The translations under genes were made by a program, and so were the position numbers. The notes beneath the pieces are model-generated. The model ran no database searches and was not told the origin of the DNA. It saw only the letters and a program-made list of their open reading frames with translations. From contig NZ_JACXBW010000003.1 in assembly GCF_014712225.1 (NCBI RefSeq), positions 1-64,000 of the forward strand: a stretch of 64,000 nt of DNA, given 5' to 3'. This document shows positions 41,622 to 51,675 of this stretch, piece after piece (the first letter of the stretch is position 1; each line of letters begins with the position of its first letter). This stretch comes from Pseudarthrobacter sulfonivorans (GTDB taxonomy: Bacteria; Actinomycetota; Actinomycetes; Actinomycetales; Micrococcaceae).

Positions 41622-44189
41622 CTACACATCGCCCGGAAGGACATCCGCCGCGCGTGCCCGCAGGGCCCGGGCCACGCCGTCGCGGTTCTCCAGCATCATG
41701 CGCCGCAGCGCCGAACTGTCCGCCGGGAGTCCAGCAAGGAAGGCGTCCGTGCGGTCCACCGTGGCCTGCGTTGTCAGCAGCGCGGGGTAAAGCCCGACGA
41801 CGATCTGCTGGGCCAGTGCGTGGGTGCGGTTCGCCACGATCCCGGGAACGGCGTCGAAGTACTTTTCCGCAAACGGCTCCAGGAGCGTCCGGTCCAGGAC
41901 GCGCATAAAGCCCCTGACCGCCGAACCCTGCAGCGCATTGGAGAGCTCGCCCTTGACCACGATCGACTCCCAGGCAGCCGCCTTGGCCGCCGGGGTGGGG
42001 ATCGCCGCCGTGGCCAGTGCGGCAGCGTTTTGCCCGCTGGCCGTGTTGTCGCGCTCCAGTTCCGCGTCGATCTCTTCCCGGCCCAGGCGGCCACCCGCCA
42101 CCAGCGACGCCAGCAGTTCCCAGCGCAGGTCCTGGTCCACGGCCAGCCCGTCCAGCGCCACAGAGCCGTCCAAAAGGCCCGCCACTGTGTCCAGCTGGGC
42201 GCCACTGGAAGCCAGCAGGGCGAACGACTTCACAAACTGAAGCTGGGCGTCGGAACGGCCGGCTGCTGCGCTGGCGAGGCCCCACAGCGTGTCCGCGGCC
42301 GCAACGGTGGTGGCTGCGCGGTGCTCCTCGGCAACATAGAAGTTCAGCGTGGTGGCCAGCTGGCGCAGCTGGACCATGATCACGGAGGAATCTGATTCGG
42401 CAGCCACGTTGGCCAGGACCAGTTCCACGTACCGGCGTGCAGGGGTCTCGCCGTCGCGCGCGGCATCCCACGCGGAGTTCCAGACCAGGGTGCGGGGAAG
42501 GCTGCCGCTGAAATCCTTCAGGTGGGCCGTGGCCGTGGCCAACGACTTTCCGTCGAGCCGGACCTTGGCGTAGGCGAGGTCGTCGTCGTTCACCAGGATC
42601 AGGTCCGGCTGCGCCAGCCCGACCAGCGCGGGCACCTCGGTGCGCTCGCCGTCGACGTCGAGCTCCTCCCGGTGCACGCGTTCCAGCTTGCCGGCGCTGT
42701 CCAGGTTGTAGAACCCGACGGCCAGCCGGTGCGGACGGATGGTGGGCCACTCCGCCACGGCGGACTGGACGATGCTGAAAGCTGTCAGCGTCCCGGAAGC
42801 GTCCACTTCGAGTTCCGGCGCGAGCGTGTTGACGCCGGCCGTCTCGAGCCAGAGCCGGCCCCACTGGTCAAGGTCGCGGCCGCTGGCCTTTTCCAGCTCC
42901 GCCATGAGGTCGCTGAGCTCGGTGTTCTGCCAGGCGTGCTTGGCGAAGTATTCGCGGACGCCGGCCATGAACTGCTCCGGCCCCACCCAGGCCACGAGCT
43001 GGCGCAGTACCGAGGCGCCTTTGGCGTAAGTGATGCCGTCGAAGTTGACCTCCACGTCCTGCAGATCGTTGATTTCGGCGAAGATCGGGTGGGTGGTGGG
43101 AAGCTGGTCCTGGCGGTAGGCCCAGGATTTCTCCACCGAGGCGAACGTGGTCCAGGCGCTGGTGAAGGACGTGTTTTCCACCGCGGCGAGGTGCGACATG
43201 TATTCGGCGAAGGACTCGTTGAGCCAGAGGTCGTTCCACCAGCGCATGGTCACGAGGTCGCCGAACCACATATGGGCGAGCTCGTGCAGCACGGTGATGG
43301 CACGGCGTTCGATCTGCGCGCCGGTGACCTTGCTGCGGAACACGTAGCCCTCAAGGATGGTCACGGCACCGGCGTTCTCCATGGCACCGGCATTGAACTC
43401 GGGCACAAACAGCTGGTCGTACTTTTCGAACGGATAGGCGACGCCGAACTGGGCCTCAAAGAATTCGAAGCCCTGCCGGGTCAGTTCAAAGATGTTGTCC
43501 GCGTCGAGGTACTGCATCAGGGATTTCCGGGCGAAGACGCCCAGCGGGATCATCCGGCCGTCGGAGCTGGCCACTTCGCTGCGGACGGACTGATACGGGC
43601 CGGCGATGAGTGCAGTGACATACGAGGACAGCCGCGGCGTGGGGGCGAACGTCCAGACGGAGCGGGCGCCGCCGTCGCCGCCCGGTGTGGTTTGCACGGC
43701 CCCCGGGGTGGGGGAGTTGGAGATGACGTCCCAGTGCGACGGCGCCGTGACTGTGAAGGCGAAGGTGGCCTTGAGATCGGGCTGTTCGAAGACCGCGAAC
43801 ATGCGCCGCGAATCGGGCACCTCGAACTGGGTGTACAGGTACACCTCGTTGTCCACCGGATCAACGAACCGGTGGAGGCCTTCGCCGGTGTTCATGTAGG
43901 GCGCGTCCGCCACCACGGTGAGCTCGTTGCTGTCCGCCAGGTCGGGCAGCTGGATGCGGATGCCGTCGGAGACGCTGGCGGGGTCCAGTGCCCGCCCGTT
44001 GAGCGTGACGCTGTGCACGGTGTGGGTGACGGCGTCGATGAACGTGGAGGAGCCGGGCACGGCCGTGAACTTCACCGTAGTGGTGGTCCCGAAGACCTGC
44101 CCGCCCCTGGTGAGATCCAGGGTGACCTCGTAGGAGTCAACGTTGATGAGTTCGGCACGCTCGCGGGCTTCGGCGCGAGTCAGGTTCAT
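41622..44189 (-). CDS. pepN: Aminopeptidase N (M1 family)
   Basis: Zinc aminopeptidase of 855 residues that removes N-terminal amino acids from peptides in the cytoplasm. Exopeptidase motif GAMENAG and zinc motif HELAHMWFGDL with the downstream NESFAEYM Glu are present (about 260-330). The long C-terminal alpha domain is complete. ATG 44189 (MNLTRAEARERAEL) is the usual family start; an upstream in-frame ATG adds 21 unrelated residues. The gene is the upstream partner of the OsmC gene, 9 nt apart. Confidence 0.96.
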   Translation of the reverse strand: MNLTRAEARERAELINVDSYEVTLDLTRGGQVFGTTTTVKFTAVPGSSTFIDAVTHTVHSVTLNGRALDPASVSDGIRIQLPDLADSNELTVVADAPYMNTGEGLHRFVDPVDNEVYLYTQFEVPDSRRMFAVFEQPDLKATFAFTVTAPSHWDVISNSPTPGAVQTTPGGDGGARSVWTFAPTPRLSSYVTALIAGPYQSVRSEVASSDGRMIPLGVFARKSLMQYLDADNIFELTRQGFEFFEAQFGVAYPFEKYDQLFVPEFNAGAMENAGAVTILEGYVFRSKVTGAQIERRAITVLHELAHMWFGDLVTMRWWNDLWLNESFAEYMSHLAAVENTSFTSAWTTFASVEKSWAYRQDQLPTTHPIFAEINDLQDVEVNFDGITYAKGASVLRQLVAWVGPEQFMAGVREYFAKHAWQNTELSDLMAELEKASGRDLDQWGRLWLETAGVNTLAPELEVDASGTLTAFSIVQSAVAEWPTIRPHRLAVGFYNLDSAGKLERVHREELDVDGERTEVPALVGLAQPDLILVNDDDLAYAKVRLDGKSLATATAHLKDFSGSLPRTLVWNSAWDAARDGETPARRYVELVLANVAAESDSSVIMVQLRQLATTLNFYVAEEHRAATTVAAADTLWGLASAAAGRSDAQLQFVKSFALLASSGAQLDTVAGLLDGSVALDGLAVDQDLRWELLASLVAGGRLGREEIDAELERDNTASGQNAAALATAAIPTPAAKAAAWESIVVKGELSNALQGSAVRGFMRVLDRTLLEPFAEKYFDAVPGIVANRTHALAQQIVVGLYPALLTTQATVDRTDAFLAGLPADSSALRRMMLENRDGVARALRARAADVLPGDV

Positions 44190-44297
44190 ACCTGGCAAGT
44201 GGGGCCTCCAGAAGGGTCGGTTGCCGGCGGGCGGTGGCCTGCTCCGGCACAAGTGAAGTCATTCTGTCACGGCCGCTGGCGGGAGTAGCGTTAGAGC

Positions 44298-45314
44298 ATG
44301 GGAAAGTTCCGGGATTCAGTGGATGCCAGGGCGCTTCGCTTCGCGGTGGGCTTTCCGGTGGTACTTGCCGGGGCTTTTGTGTTCAGCGCCTTTTTGCTGC
44401 GTGCCGATCTTCCGGACCCGGTGGCGATCGGCTGGACGGCCGACGGCGGCGCTTACTTTGCGCCGTTCGGTGCCTACGCGTGGGGCGGCGCGGCGCTGAT
44501 CATCGCCGCCGGCTGGCTGGTGCTGTCCCAGGCAGTGCCCCTGTCCCGGCCCACTGTGATGCGGCGGATCATGATGGGCGCAGGACTGTCCGTGAGCCTG
44601 TTCGTCACCGCTGTCCTGGCGGCCGGATTGGTTGGCCAGACGGGGCTCGCCGATGCCCGGGAGTCCCACGTGGACGTGATTGTCCTCGCGGTGGGAAGCG
44701 GCGCGGCCCTGTCGCTTGGAGTCATCATGGGGTTTGTCTTCAAGGCTGACAATCAGTGGTCGCCCGAGGATGACCGTGCCCTGCAACTTGCCCTCGCCCG
44801 TGAGCTGGATCCTGACCTGGCGGAGGACACGTACCGGCTCTGGGTGCACGCCCGGAGTTCCGTGTTTGTCATGATCGCTGTTGCCAGCCTCTTTCCGGCT
44901 GCCCTGATCGCTGTGGCACTGCCTTGGCTGGGTGCCCTCGTGGCGGCCGCTGCCGTGGTGGCCGCAGCGTTCCTCTTCGCCCGGGTCAAGGCGGACCGAC
45001 GGGGCCTGCGCGTGCTGGTGGCCGGCGTACTGCCGGTCATGGATGTTCCCGCGGCCGCGATTTCCGCTGCCAGTGCCGCGGACGTCCGCGCAGCGGACTA
45101 TGGCGGGTGGGGCTACCGGAACCACGGCGGCACCGCCGCGATGCTGGTCAGCAGCGGCCCCGCCGTCGTCGTACGCAAGACTGACGGACACAATGTCGCG
45201 GTCAGCGGCGGCAGCCCCGCGAAGGCCGCACGGCTTGCCGAGGTTCTGACGCGCGTCGCAGCGAGGGCACAGCGCGGCGGCCCCGGTTCAGGGCCCGGCG
45301 CGACCGGATCCTAG
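44298..45314 (+). CDS. Membrane protein with DUF1648-like N-terminus
   Basis: Integral membrane protein of 338 residues with about five hydrophobic segments (near 17-35, 60-78, 92-112, 125-145, 190-235). A DLPDPVAIGWTADGGAYFA motif after the first segment resembles DUF1648 (a small domain found in SdpI-type proteins). The C-terminal cytoplasmic domain (about 245-330; VLPVMDVPAAAISAASAADVRA, GGTAAMLVSSGPAVVVRKT) looks like a small PH-like beta domain. Function is unknown. It is divergent from the aminopeptidase gene and 51 nt ahead of rpiB. Confidence 0.65.
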   Translation: MGKFRDSVDARALRFAVGFPVVLAGAFVFSAFLLRADLPDPVAIGWTADGGAYFAPFGAYAWGGAALIIAAGWLVLSQAVPLSRPTVMRRIMMGAGLSVSLFVTAVLAAGLVGQTGLADARESHVDVIVLAVGSGAALSLGVIMGFVFKADNQWSPEDDRALQLALARELDPDLAEDTYRLWVHARSSVFVMIAVASLFPAALIAVALPWLGALVAAAAVVAAAFLFARVKADRRGLRVLVAGVLPVMDVPAAAISAASAADVRAADYGGWGYRNHGGTAAMLVSSGPAVVVRKTDGHNVAVSGGSPAKAARLAEVLTRVAARAQRGGPGSGPGATGS

Positions 45315-45365
45315 TATCCTTGTCGATGTTGATCTGACCCTGGCCCGAAACGAACGGACACTGCT

Positions 45366-45860
45366 GTGACTTCTTCCCCTGCCTTCCCGCGCGTACACAT
45401 CGCCACCGACCACGCAGGGATGGAACTCAGCGCCCATCTGGTCAGCCACCTCACTGCCAGGGGCTACGAGGTGGTGGACCACGGTCCCAAGGAGTATGAC
45501 GCGCAGGATGACTACCCGTCCTTCTGCATCAACGCAGCGCTCGCCGTGGTGGCCGACCAGCAGGCAGGCGTCCAGGCACTGGGCATCGTCCTGGGCGGCT
45601 CGGGCAACGGCGAGCAGATCGCAGCCAACAAAGTGAAGGGCGTCCGCGCAGCACTCGCCTGGAACCACTCCACTGCGAAGCTGGCGCGGGAACACAACGA
45701 CGCCAACGTGGTGGCTGTCGGCGGCCGCCAGCACACGGTCGAGGAAGCCACTGAGCTGATCGAAGCCTTCCTCGCCGAGCCCTTCAGCAACGACGAGCGG
45801 CACGTCCGCCGGATCGGCAAGATCGCGGCCTATGAGGCCACGGGCGAGGTCATCGAGTAG
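45366..45860 (+). CDS. rpiB: Ribose-5-phosphate isomerase B
   Basis: Enzyme of 164 residues that interconverts ribose 5-phosphate and ribulose 5-phosphate. Present are the N-terminal VHIATDHAGMELSAHL, the phosphate loop VLGGSGNGEQIAANKVKGVRAAL and the HNDANVVAVGGR motif. The GTG at 45366 begins after weak spacing from a purine-rich stretch. The stop overlaps by 1 nt the GTG start of the glycosylase gene (TAGTG), so the two are coupled. Confidence 0.95.
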   Translation: MTSSPAFPRVHIATDHAGMELSAHLVSHLTARGYEVVDHGPKEYDAQDDYPSFCINAALAVVADQQAGVQALGIVLGGSGNGEQIAANKVKGVRAALAWNHSTAKLAREHNDANVVAVGGRQHTVEEATELIEAFLAEPFSNDERHVRRIGKIAAYEATGEVIE

Positions 45861-46747
45861 TGCCGGAGGGGCACTCAGTCCGCCGCCTGGCGCAACAGTT
45901 CGGGGACGTCTTTACCGGTGAGACGCTGTACGTCAGCAGCCCGCAGGGCCGGTTTACGGCCGGCGCGGCGCTCCTGGACGGCCAGGTGCTGACGGACTCG
46001 CGGGCCCACGGCAAGCACCTCTTCCTGCATTTTGACCACGCCGTGGTGCTGCACGTCCACCTGGGCCTTTACGGGGCCTGGGACTTTGGCGGCGATGCCA
46101 CCTTCCGTGGCGCGTCCAGCATCGGTGCGCCGCGGAAGATCGGTGAGAGCGAGCTTTTTGCGGACCTCGAGGAGGTTGCTTACTCGGGGCCGCCGGAACC
46201 CAAAGGCGCCGTTCGCGTCCGGCTCGTGAGCCGGCACGGCTGGGCGGACCTGCGCGGCGCCACTACCTGTGCCGCCATCACCGAGGCTGAGGCGCGCGCC
46301 GTCCTGGCCAGGTTGGGCCCCGACCCGCTGAGGAACCGGCCCGAAGACAAAACCGGGTTTGTGACGGGCCTGTTGTCCCGTAAGACGCCCGTCGCGGCGC
46401 TGCTGATGGACCAGAAGGTGATCGCCGGCGTCGGGAACGTCTACCGGGCCGAAGTGCTGTTCCGCCAACGGCTGGACCCCTGGCTGCCCGGCAACGCCTT
46501 ATCCGCCTGCGCAGCCGGGCTGTTGTGGGACGATACAGCCGCAGTGATGGCCGACGGCGTCCGGGACGGGCGGATTATCACCACGCCGGCGGCGTATTGG
46601 GAGGAAGGCGCCGTGCTGCCCGCGGGGGACGACGCGCATTACGTCTATAAGCGGGAAGGGCTCCCGTGCAGGGTTTGTGACGCCCCGGTAGCCATGACAG
46701 AACTGGTTGGCCGCAAGCTGTACTGGTGCCCGGCCTGCCAGCAATAA
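45860..46747 (+). CDS. Fpg/Nei family DNA glycosylase/AP lyase
   Basis: Base-excision repair protein of 295 residues. It begins PEGHSVRRLA with catalytic Pro2 and Glu3 (after removal of Met1), has the helix-two-turn-helix near IAGVGNVYRAEVLFRQRLDPW, and ends with a zinc finger of CRVC...WCPAC type (CRVCDAPVAMTELVGRKLYWCPACQQ spread over the tail). It is of the Nei2/actinobacterial Nei type, expected to excise oxidised pyrimidines or other lesions. The strand opposite is not coding. It starts on the rpiB stop and is followed by a strong terminator. Confidence 0.92.
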   Translation: MPEGHSVRRLAQQFGDVFTGETLYVSSPQGRFTAGAALLDGQVLTDSRAHGKHLFLHFDHAVVLHVHLGLYGAWDFGGDATFRGASSIGAPRKIGESELFADLEEVAYSGPPEPKGAVRVRLVSRHGWADLRGATTCAAITEAEARAVLARLGPDPLRNRPEDKTGFVTGLLSRKTPVAALLMDQKVIAGVGNVYRAEVLFRQRLDPWLPGNALSACAAGLLWDDTAAVMADGVRDGRIITTPAAYWEEGAVLPAGDDAHYVYKREGLPCRVCDAPVAMTELVGRKLYWCPACQQ

Positions 46748-46763
46748 CAAAATCAGCCTGCAA

Positions 46764-46798
46764 AAAAGCAGGGCCCCTCAGCGAGGGGCCCTGCTTTT
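46764..46798. terminator. Bidirectional terminator
   Basis: Perfect 16-bp stem AAAAGCAGGGCCCCTC/GAGGGGCCCTGCTTTT with loop AGC, between the glycosylase gene (+) and tRNA-Gly (-), with T/A tails on both sides. Confidence 0.9.
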
Positions 46799-46813
46799 GT
46801 CTTGCATATCCGG

Positions 46814-46884
46814 AGGGGACGACGGGAATCGAACCCGCGTAATCAGTTTGGAAGACTGAGGCTTTACCATTAAGCTACGTCCCC
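46814..46884 (-). tRNA. tRNA-Gly (TCC)
   Basis: Cloverleaf on the minus strand: acceptor GGGGACG/CGTCCCC, anticodon loop CTTCCAA giving TCC, T loop TTCGATT. CCA is not encoded. Confidence 0.96.
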
Positions 46885-47027
46885 GGAAAAGCACATTCGC
46901 CGGTTTGCCGGGTTGCTGCGTTCTTCGGGCTGGCTGTTGAAGCCGGATACAACTAAACCTAATTCATGCCCCACGTGTCAAATGTGCAAACAGGGCCGGA
47001 ATGACCGTAGACTTGCCTGTGCACTTA

Positions 47028-47102
47028 CGGGGTGTAGCTCAGCTTGGCTAGAGCACCTGCTTTGGGAGCAGGAAGTCGCAGGTTCAAATCCTGTCACCCC
47101 GA
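47028..47102 (+). tRNA. tRNA-Pro (TGG)
   Basis: 75-nt cloverleaf: acceptor CGGGGTG/CACCCCG, anticodon stem CCTGC/GCAGG, loop TTTGGGA giving TGG, T loop TTCAAAT. It lies 84 nt upstream of tig in the same direction with no terminator between. Confidence 0.97.
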
Positions 47103-47186
47103 CTCTGCGGCCTCGACCGTCTAGGCGGCCCGGGGAAGAAATGCGTTGCAGATACCCATCCCACAAACCCCAGGAGTACTTAGACC

Positions 47187-48575
47187 GTGAAGAGCGCTGT
47201 CGAGAACCTCACCCCCACGCGGGTCAAGCTCAATGTTGAGGTCCCCTTTGAGGAATTGAAGCCCAGCATCGACGAGGCCTACAAGACTGTTGCTTCGCAG
47301 ATCCAGGTCCCTGGCTTCCGTAAGGGCAAGGTCCCGTCCAAGCTGATCGACCAGCGCGTCGGCCGCGGCTACGTCCTGGAGACTGCCATCAACGAAGGCC
47401 TCAACGGCTGGTACCAGGCTGCAGTTCAGGAATCCGGCATCCGCCCCCTGAGCCGTCCCGAGGTTGAGATCACCGAAGTTCCGGACCCCACCTCCACTGA
47501 CGGGGAACTGAAGTTCCACGCCGAGGTTGATATCCGCCCCGAGATCGAACTCCCGGACTACGCCGGCATCAAGGTCGAGGTAGCTGCCGCGGAATCCTCC
47601 GACGAAGACGTGGACAAGGCCCTGGACGAACTGCGTGGCCGCTTCGGCACGCTCAAGTCCGTGGAGCGTCCGGCTGCCGATGGCGACTTCCTGACCATCG
47701 ACATCACCGCCACCATTGACGGCGCGGACGTTGACTCCGCTGCCGGCCTGTCCTACCAGGTGGGCGCAGGCACCATGCTCGAAGGCCTCGACGAAGCCGT
47801 GACCGGCCTCAGCGTCGACGAAGATGCCATCTTCGACACCACCCTGGTGGGTGGCGACCACGCCGGCGAGTCCGCCCAGGTCAAGGTTGTCCTCAAGGCC
47901 GTCAAGGAGCGCGAGCTCCCCGAGGCCGACGATGACTTCGCCCAGCTGGCTTCCGAGTTCGACACCCTCACTGAACTCCGTGAGGACCTGGCCAAGCAGG
48001 CCGCGGACTCCAAGGTTGTTGAGCAGGGCGTAGAGGCCCGCGACAAGGTTCTGGACAAGCTCGTTGAGCTCGTTGAGGTCCCCGTTCCTGACTCTGTGGT
48101 TGAAGAGCAGCTCGAAGCCCACTTCAAGGAGGGCAACGGCCACGGTGAAGGCGAGCACGACACCGAGGAACACCGCGAAGAGGTCAAGGCCAACACGGCC
48201 CGCGCCTTCCAGAACGAAGTCATCCTGGACGCGATCGCCGAAAAGGAAGAAGTCAACGTCAGCCAGAACGAGCTGATCGACTACATCGTCTCCACCGCCA
48301 GCCAGTACGGCATGGACCCGAACCAGTTCGCCCAGATCATTGATCAGAGCGGCCAGGTCCCCATGATGGTATCCGAGGTCCGCCGCCGCAAGGCACTGGC
48401 AGTTGTCCTCGGCCAGGCCACTGTCACCGACACCGACGGCAAGGCTGTTGACCTCAGCGACTTCGTCCGCCCCGGCGGCGAGGAAGACGCTCCCGCTGTT
48501 GAGGAGTCAACTGAGGACGCCAAGGCCGGGACGGAAGCGACTCCCAGCGACGACCCGGCAGCTGTGAAGTTCTAG
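47187..48575 (+). CDS. tig: Trigger factor
   Basis: Ribosome-associated chaperone and peptidyl-prolyl isomerase of 462 residues. The N-terminal ribosome-binding domain carries the signature [19 protein letters not shown] (about 45-63, contacting ribosomal protein L23). The FKBP-like PPIase domain follows (about 155-245), then the helical chaperone domain. The C-terminal 35 residues are acidic ([20 protein letters not shown]). It lies directly upstream of clpP1-clpP2-clpX, the standard arrangement linking folding and proteolysis. Confidence 0.97.
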   Translation: MKSAVENLTPTRVKLNVEVPFEELKPSIDEAYKTVASQIQVPGFRKGKVPSKLIDQRVGRGYVLETAINEGLNGWYQAAVQESGIRPLSRPEVEITEVPDPTSTDGELKFHAEVDIRPEIELPDYAGIKVEVAAAESSDEDVDKALDELRGRFGTLKSVERPAADGDFLTIDITATIDGADVDSAAGLSYQVGAGTMLEGLDEAVTGLSVDEDAIFDTTLVGGDHAGESAQVKVVLKAVKERELPEADDDFAQLASEFDTLTELREDLAKQAADSKVVEQGVEARDKVLDKLVELVEVPVPDSVVEEQLEAHFKEGNGHGEGEHDTEEHREEVKANTARAFQNEVILDAIAEKEEVNVSQNELIDYIVSTASQYGMDPNQFAQIIDQSGQVPMMVSEVRRRKALAVVLGQATVTDTDGKAVDLSDFVRPGGEEDAPAVEESTEDAKAGTEATPSDDPAAVKF

Positions 48576-48598
48576 CACGCCCCCGGCAGTGCAACTGA

Positions 48599-48635
48599 AG
48601 GCAGCCCCTGGACCAACCGGTCCGGGGGCTGCTTT
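48599..48635 (+). terminator. Terminator after tig
   Basis: 17-bp imperfect stem of AAGGCAGCCCC...GGGGGCTGCTTT type with inner GGACC/GGTCC, 24 nt after the tig stop and ending in TTTCGTT. Confidence 0.8.
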
Positions 48636-48801
48636 CGTTAAGGGCGCCGCCCCGGGAACGGCATTGCCTCGACGGCTGCCCGGGGATCGTGCGCCGTCAG
48701 CGAACAGCGCGATTCCGGCGAACAAATCAGCCATCAGACCGGTTAGTGTCCAAGTAGTGAAGTTCAGTGATGTCACCGTCACCAGCGAGAGGTAAGTACA
48801 C

Positions 48802-49449
48802 ATGTCACAGCACGCAGAGACCCCCCGGATGGCGACTGTCGATCCGGCAGGCCAGGACAACTACATCTACAACCGGCTCCTGAAAGAGCGGATCATCTGG
48901 CTGGGCTCCGAGGTGCGCGATGACAATGCCAACGCCATCTGCTCGCAGCTGCTGCTCCTTTCCGCGGAGAACCCGGAGAAGGACATTTACCTCTACATCA
49001 ACTCTCCCGGCGGGTCCGTCACGGCCGGCATGGCCATCTACGACACCATGCAGTTCATCCCCAACGACGTCGTCACCGTCGCCACCGGCCTGGCAGCCTC
49101 CATGGGCCAGTTCCTGCTGTCCTCGGGCACCAAGGGCAAGCGCTACGCCACCCCCAACGCGCGCGTCCTGATGCACCAGCCCTCCGGCGGCATCGGCGGC
49201 ACGGCCTCGGACATCAAGATCCAGGCCGAACTGATCCTGCACATGAAAAAGGTCATGGCTGAACTGACTGCGGACCAGACCGGCCAGTCCGTGGACACCA
49301 TCCTCAAGGACAACGACCGCGACAAGTGGTTCACTGCCACCGAAGCCCTCGAGTACGGCTTCTTCGACAAGATCGCGGCCCACGCCGGTTCCGTGTCCGG
49401 CGGTGGCGGCACCGCCAACGGCACCTCCGGCGAGTCGGCTTCCGAGTAG
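48802..49449 (+). CDS. clpP1: ATP-dependent Clp protease proteolytic subunit ClpP1
   Basis: Serine peptidase of 215 residues. The catalytic residues are Ser100 (GLAASMGQ), His125 (LMHQPSGG) and Asp near 174 (NDRDKWF). The hydrophobic pore and [10 protein letters not shown] oxyanion strand are present. In actinobacteria ClpP1 and ClpP2 assemble into a mixed tetradecamer needed for activity. The C-terminal tail ([12 protein letters not shown]) is Gly/Ser-rich. ClpP2 follows after 40 nt. Confidence 0.96.
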   Translation: MSQHAETPRMATVDPAGQDNYIYNRLLKERIIWLGSEVRDDNANAICSQLLLLSAENPEKDIYLYINSPGGSVTAGMAIYDTMQFIPNDVVTVATGLAASMGQFLLSSGTKGKRYATPNARVLMHQPSGGIGGTASDIKIQAELILHMKKVMAELTADQTGQSVDTILKDNDRDKWFTATEALEYGFFDKIAAHAGSVSGGGGTANGTSGESASE

Positions 49450-49489
49450 TAACCGGCACTTTCGAACATTCAGATCAGGAGCAACAAAA

Positions 49490-50149
49490 ATGACCTACAA
49501 CTTCGGATCGACTGCCGGTAACCTTCCGACCAGCCGCTACGTACTTCCCCAGTTCGAAGAGCGCACGCCTTACGGCTTCAAGCGCCAGGACCCGTACACC
49601 AAGCTGTTCGAGGACCGCATCATCTTCCTCGGTGTCCAGATTGACGACGCCTCGGCCGACGACGTCATGGCCCAGCTGCTGGTGCTCGAGTCCACCGACC
49701 CGGACCGGGACATCACGCTCTACATCAACTCCCCGGGCGGCTCCTTCACCGCGATGACCGCGATCTACGACACCATGACGTACATTCGGCCGGAGATCCA
49801 GACTGTCTGCCTCGGACAGGCCGCCAGCGCCGCCGCCGTGATCCTGGCCGCCGGTACCCCGGGCAAGCGCCTGGCGCTGCCCAACGCCCGGGTCCTGATC
49901 CACCAGCCCGCACTCTCCGGCGGCCAGGGTGGACAGGCCTCGGACCTCGAGATCCAGGCCGCGGAAGTCATGCGGATGCGGTCCTGGCTTGAGGACACGC
50001 TGGCACACCACTCGGGCCGTACGCCGGAGCAGGTCAACAACGACATTGAGCGTGACAAGATCCTGACAGCTGCCGAGGCCCTGGATTACGGGCTCATCGA
50101 CCAGGTGCTTGATTCCCGAAAGATGAAGCCGCAGGCCATCACCAGGTAG
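49490..50149 (+). CDS. clpP2: ATP-dependent Clp protease proteolytic subunit ClpP2
   Basis: Second ClpP subunit, 219 residues. The catalytic Ser113 is in GQAASAAAV, His138 in LIHQP, and the third residue is in the [17 protein letters not shown] region. The N-terminus ([17 protein letters not shown]) differs from ClpP1 and is typical of ClpP2. The ATG at 49490 follows CAGGAGC. It lies in the same transcript as clpP1 and is separated from clpX by a hairpin. Confidence 0.96.
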   Translation: MTYNFGSTAGNLPTSRYVLPQFEERTPYGFKRQDPYTKLFEDRIIFLGVQIDDASADDVMAQLLVLESTDPDRDITLYINSPGGSFTAMTAIYDTMTYIRPEIQTVCLGQAASAAAVILAAGTPGKRLALPNARVLIHQPALSGGQGGQASDLEIQAAEVMRMRSWLEDTLAHHSGRTPEQVNNDIERDKILTAAEALDYGLIDQVLDSRKMKPQAITR

Positions 50150-50163
50150 CCAGGCTCTTCAGC

Positions 50164-50198
50164 GGCCGGTGCGGTCCAGTATTTGGGCCGCACCGGCC
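50164..50198 (+). terminator. Terminator-like hairpin between clpP2 and clpX
   Basis: Stem GGCCGGTGCGG/CCGCACCGGCC directly after clpP2, followed by TTCGCTTT. clpX starts 130 nt later, so it may have its own promoter or receive read-through. Confidence 0.7.
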
Positions 50199-50327
50199 TT
50201 CGCTTTCCACCCTTGCGGGCAATTGTGACCTAGAGTGGAAGGTGTCACGGCCGGTCCTCCCAGGCCCGCCACGATTCCAGCAACGGTGCACAGCTGCCTG
50301 GCAGCAAGATTCTAAAGGGGTTCACAT

Positions 50328-51608
50328 ATGGCTCGGATTGGCGAGAGCACGGATCTGCTGAAGTGTTCTTTCTGCGGAAAGAGCCAGAAGCAGGTGCGCA
50401 AGCTCATTGCCGGGCCCGGTGTTTACATCTGCGACGAATGCATTGAACTCTGCAACGAGATCATTGAGGAAGAGCTCGCGGAAGTCGCCGATCTGGGAAG
50501 CTTCGAACTCCCCAAGCCCCGCGAAATCTTCGACTTCCTGCAGGAATACGTCATTGGCCAGGAGCCTGCCAAGCGTTCCCTCGCCGTCGCCGTCTACAAC
50601 CACTACAAGCGGATCCAGGCCGGCCACGCACCGAAGAGCGGCAGCCTCGCCGACGGCGGCCACCACGACGACGTTGAGATAGCCAAGTCCAACATCCTGC
50701 TGATCGGCCCCACGGGCTGCGGCAAAACCTACCTCGCCCAGACCCTGGCCCGGCGGCTGAACGTTCCGTTCGCCGTTGCCGATGCCACGGCGCTCACCGA
50801 GGCCGGCTACGTGGGTGAGGACGTGGAGAACATCCTGCTTAAGCTCATCCAGGCCGCGGACTACGACGTCAAAAAGGCCGAACAGGGCATCATCTACATT
50901 GACGAAATCGATAAGATTTCGCGCAAGAGCGAAAACCCCTCCATCACCCGGGATGTCTCCGGTGAAGGCGTCCAGCAGGCCCTGCTGAAAATCCTGGAAG
51001 GAACCGTTGCGTCGGTACCGCCGCAGGGCGGGCGGAAGCACCCCCACCAGGAATTCATCCAGATCGACACCACCAACGTGCTTTTCATCGTGGCAGGCGC
51101 CTTCGCCGGACTCGAAGAGATCATCGGCTCACGCTCCGGGCGCAAGGGCATCGGCTTCGGCGCCCCGCTCAACGATGCCAGCAACAAAGTGGACTCCTAC
51201 GGCGAGGTCATGCCTGAAGACCTGCTGAAGTTTGGCCTGATCCCGGAATTCATCGGCCGCCTGCCTGTGATCACCACGGTCTCGAGCCTGGACCGCGACG
51301 CCCTCATCCAGATCCTCTCCACGCCCAAGAACGCGCTGGTCAAGCAGTATCAGAAGATGTTCCAGATCGACGGCGTGGAACTCGCTTTCGACGACGACGC
51401 GCTGAACGCGATCGCCGATCAGGCGTTGGAGCGCGGCACCGGCGCCCGCGGCCTGCGCGCCATCATGGAGGAAGTGCTGCTGCCGGTGATGTTTGACCTG
51501 CCCAGCCGGGAGGACGTGGCCAGCGTGGTGATCACCGCCGACGTTGTCCTGAAGAAGGCGGAGCCTACGCTGATCCCGCACGTGACCAAGCGTCGCAAAT
51601 CCGCCTGA
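50328..51608 (+). CDS. clpX: ATP-dependent protease ATP-binding subunit ClpX
   Basis: AAA+ unfoldase of 426 residues that feeds tagged proteins into ClpP. The N-terminal zinc-binding dimerisation domain has Cys13, Cys16, Cys35 and Cys38 (CSFCGK and CDEC). Walker A GPTGCGKT (127-134), Walker [12 protein letters not shown] and sensor/arginine finger region [16 protein letters not shown] are present. The pore loop YVGED is included. It is the third gene of the tig-clp locus. Confidence 0.97.
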   Translation: MARIGESTDLLKCSFCGKSQKQVRKLIAGPGVYICDECIELCNEIIEEELAEVADLGSFELPKPREIFDFLQEYVIGQEPAKRSLAVAVYNHYKRIQAGHAPKSGSLADGGHHDDVEIAKSNILLIGPTGCGKTYLAQTLARRLNVPFAVADATALTEAGYVGEDVENILLKLIQAADYDVKKAEQGIIYIDEIDKISRKSENPSITRDVSGEGVQQALLKILEGTVASVPPQGGRKHPHQEFIQIDTTNVLFIVAGAFAGLEEIIGSRSGRKGIGFGAPLNDASNKVDSYGEVMPEDLLKFGLIPEFIGRLPVITTVSSLDRDALIQILSTPKNALVKQYQKMFQIDGVELAFDDDALNAIADQALERGTGARGLRAIMEEVLLPVMFDLPSREDVASVVITADVVLKKAEPTLIPHVTKRRKSA

Positions 51609-51675
51609 CCCATCCCGGGCTCACGCTTTACGGCACCAACGATTCACAGCACTGACGAACCCAGAGGACTCACGC

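Noticed and set aside
42522..44288. 588-residue plus-strand open frame antisense to pepN
   Set aside because: Low-complexity Gly/Val/Asp/Glu composition from a mirrored frame; pepN has all catalytic motifs.
50150..50327. Separate small gene between clpP2 and clpX
   Set aside because: No start with a ribosome binding site or coding bias; only the hairpin is supported.
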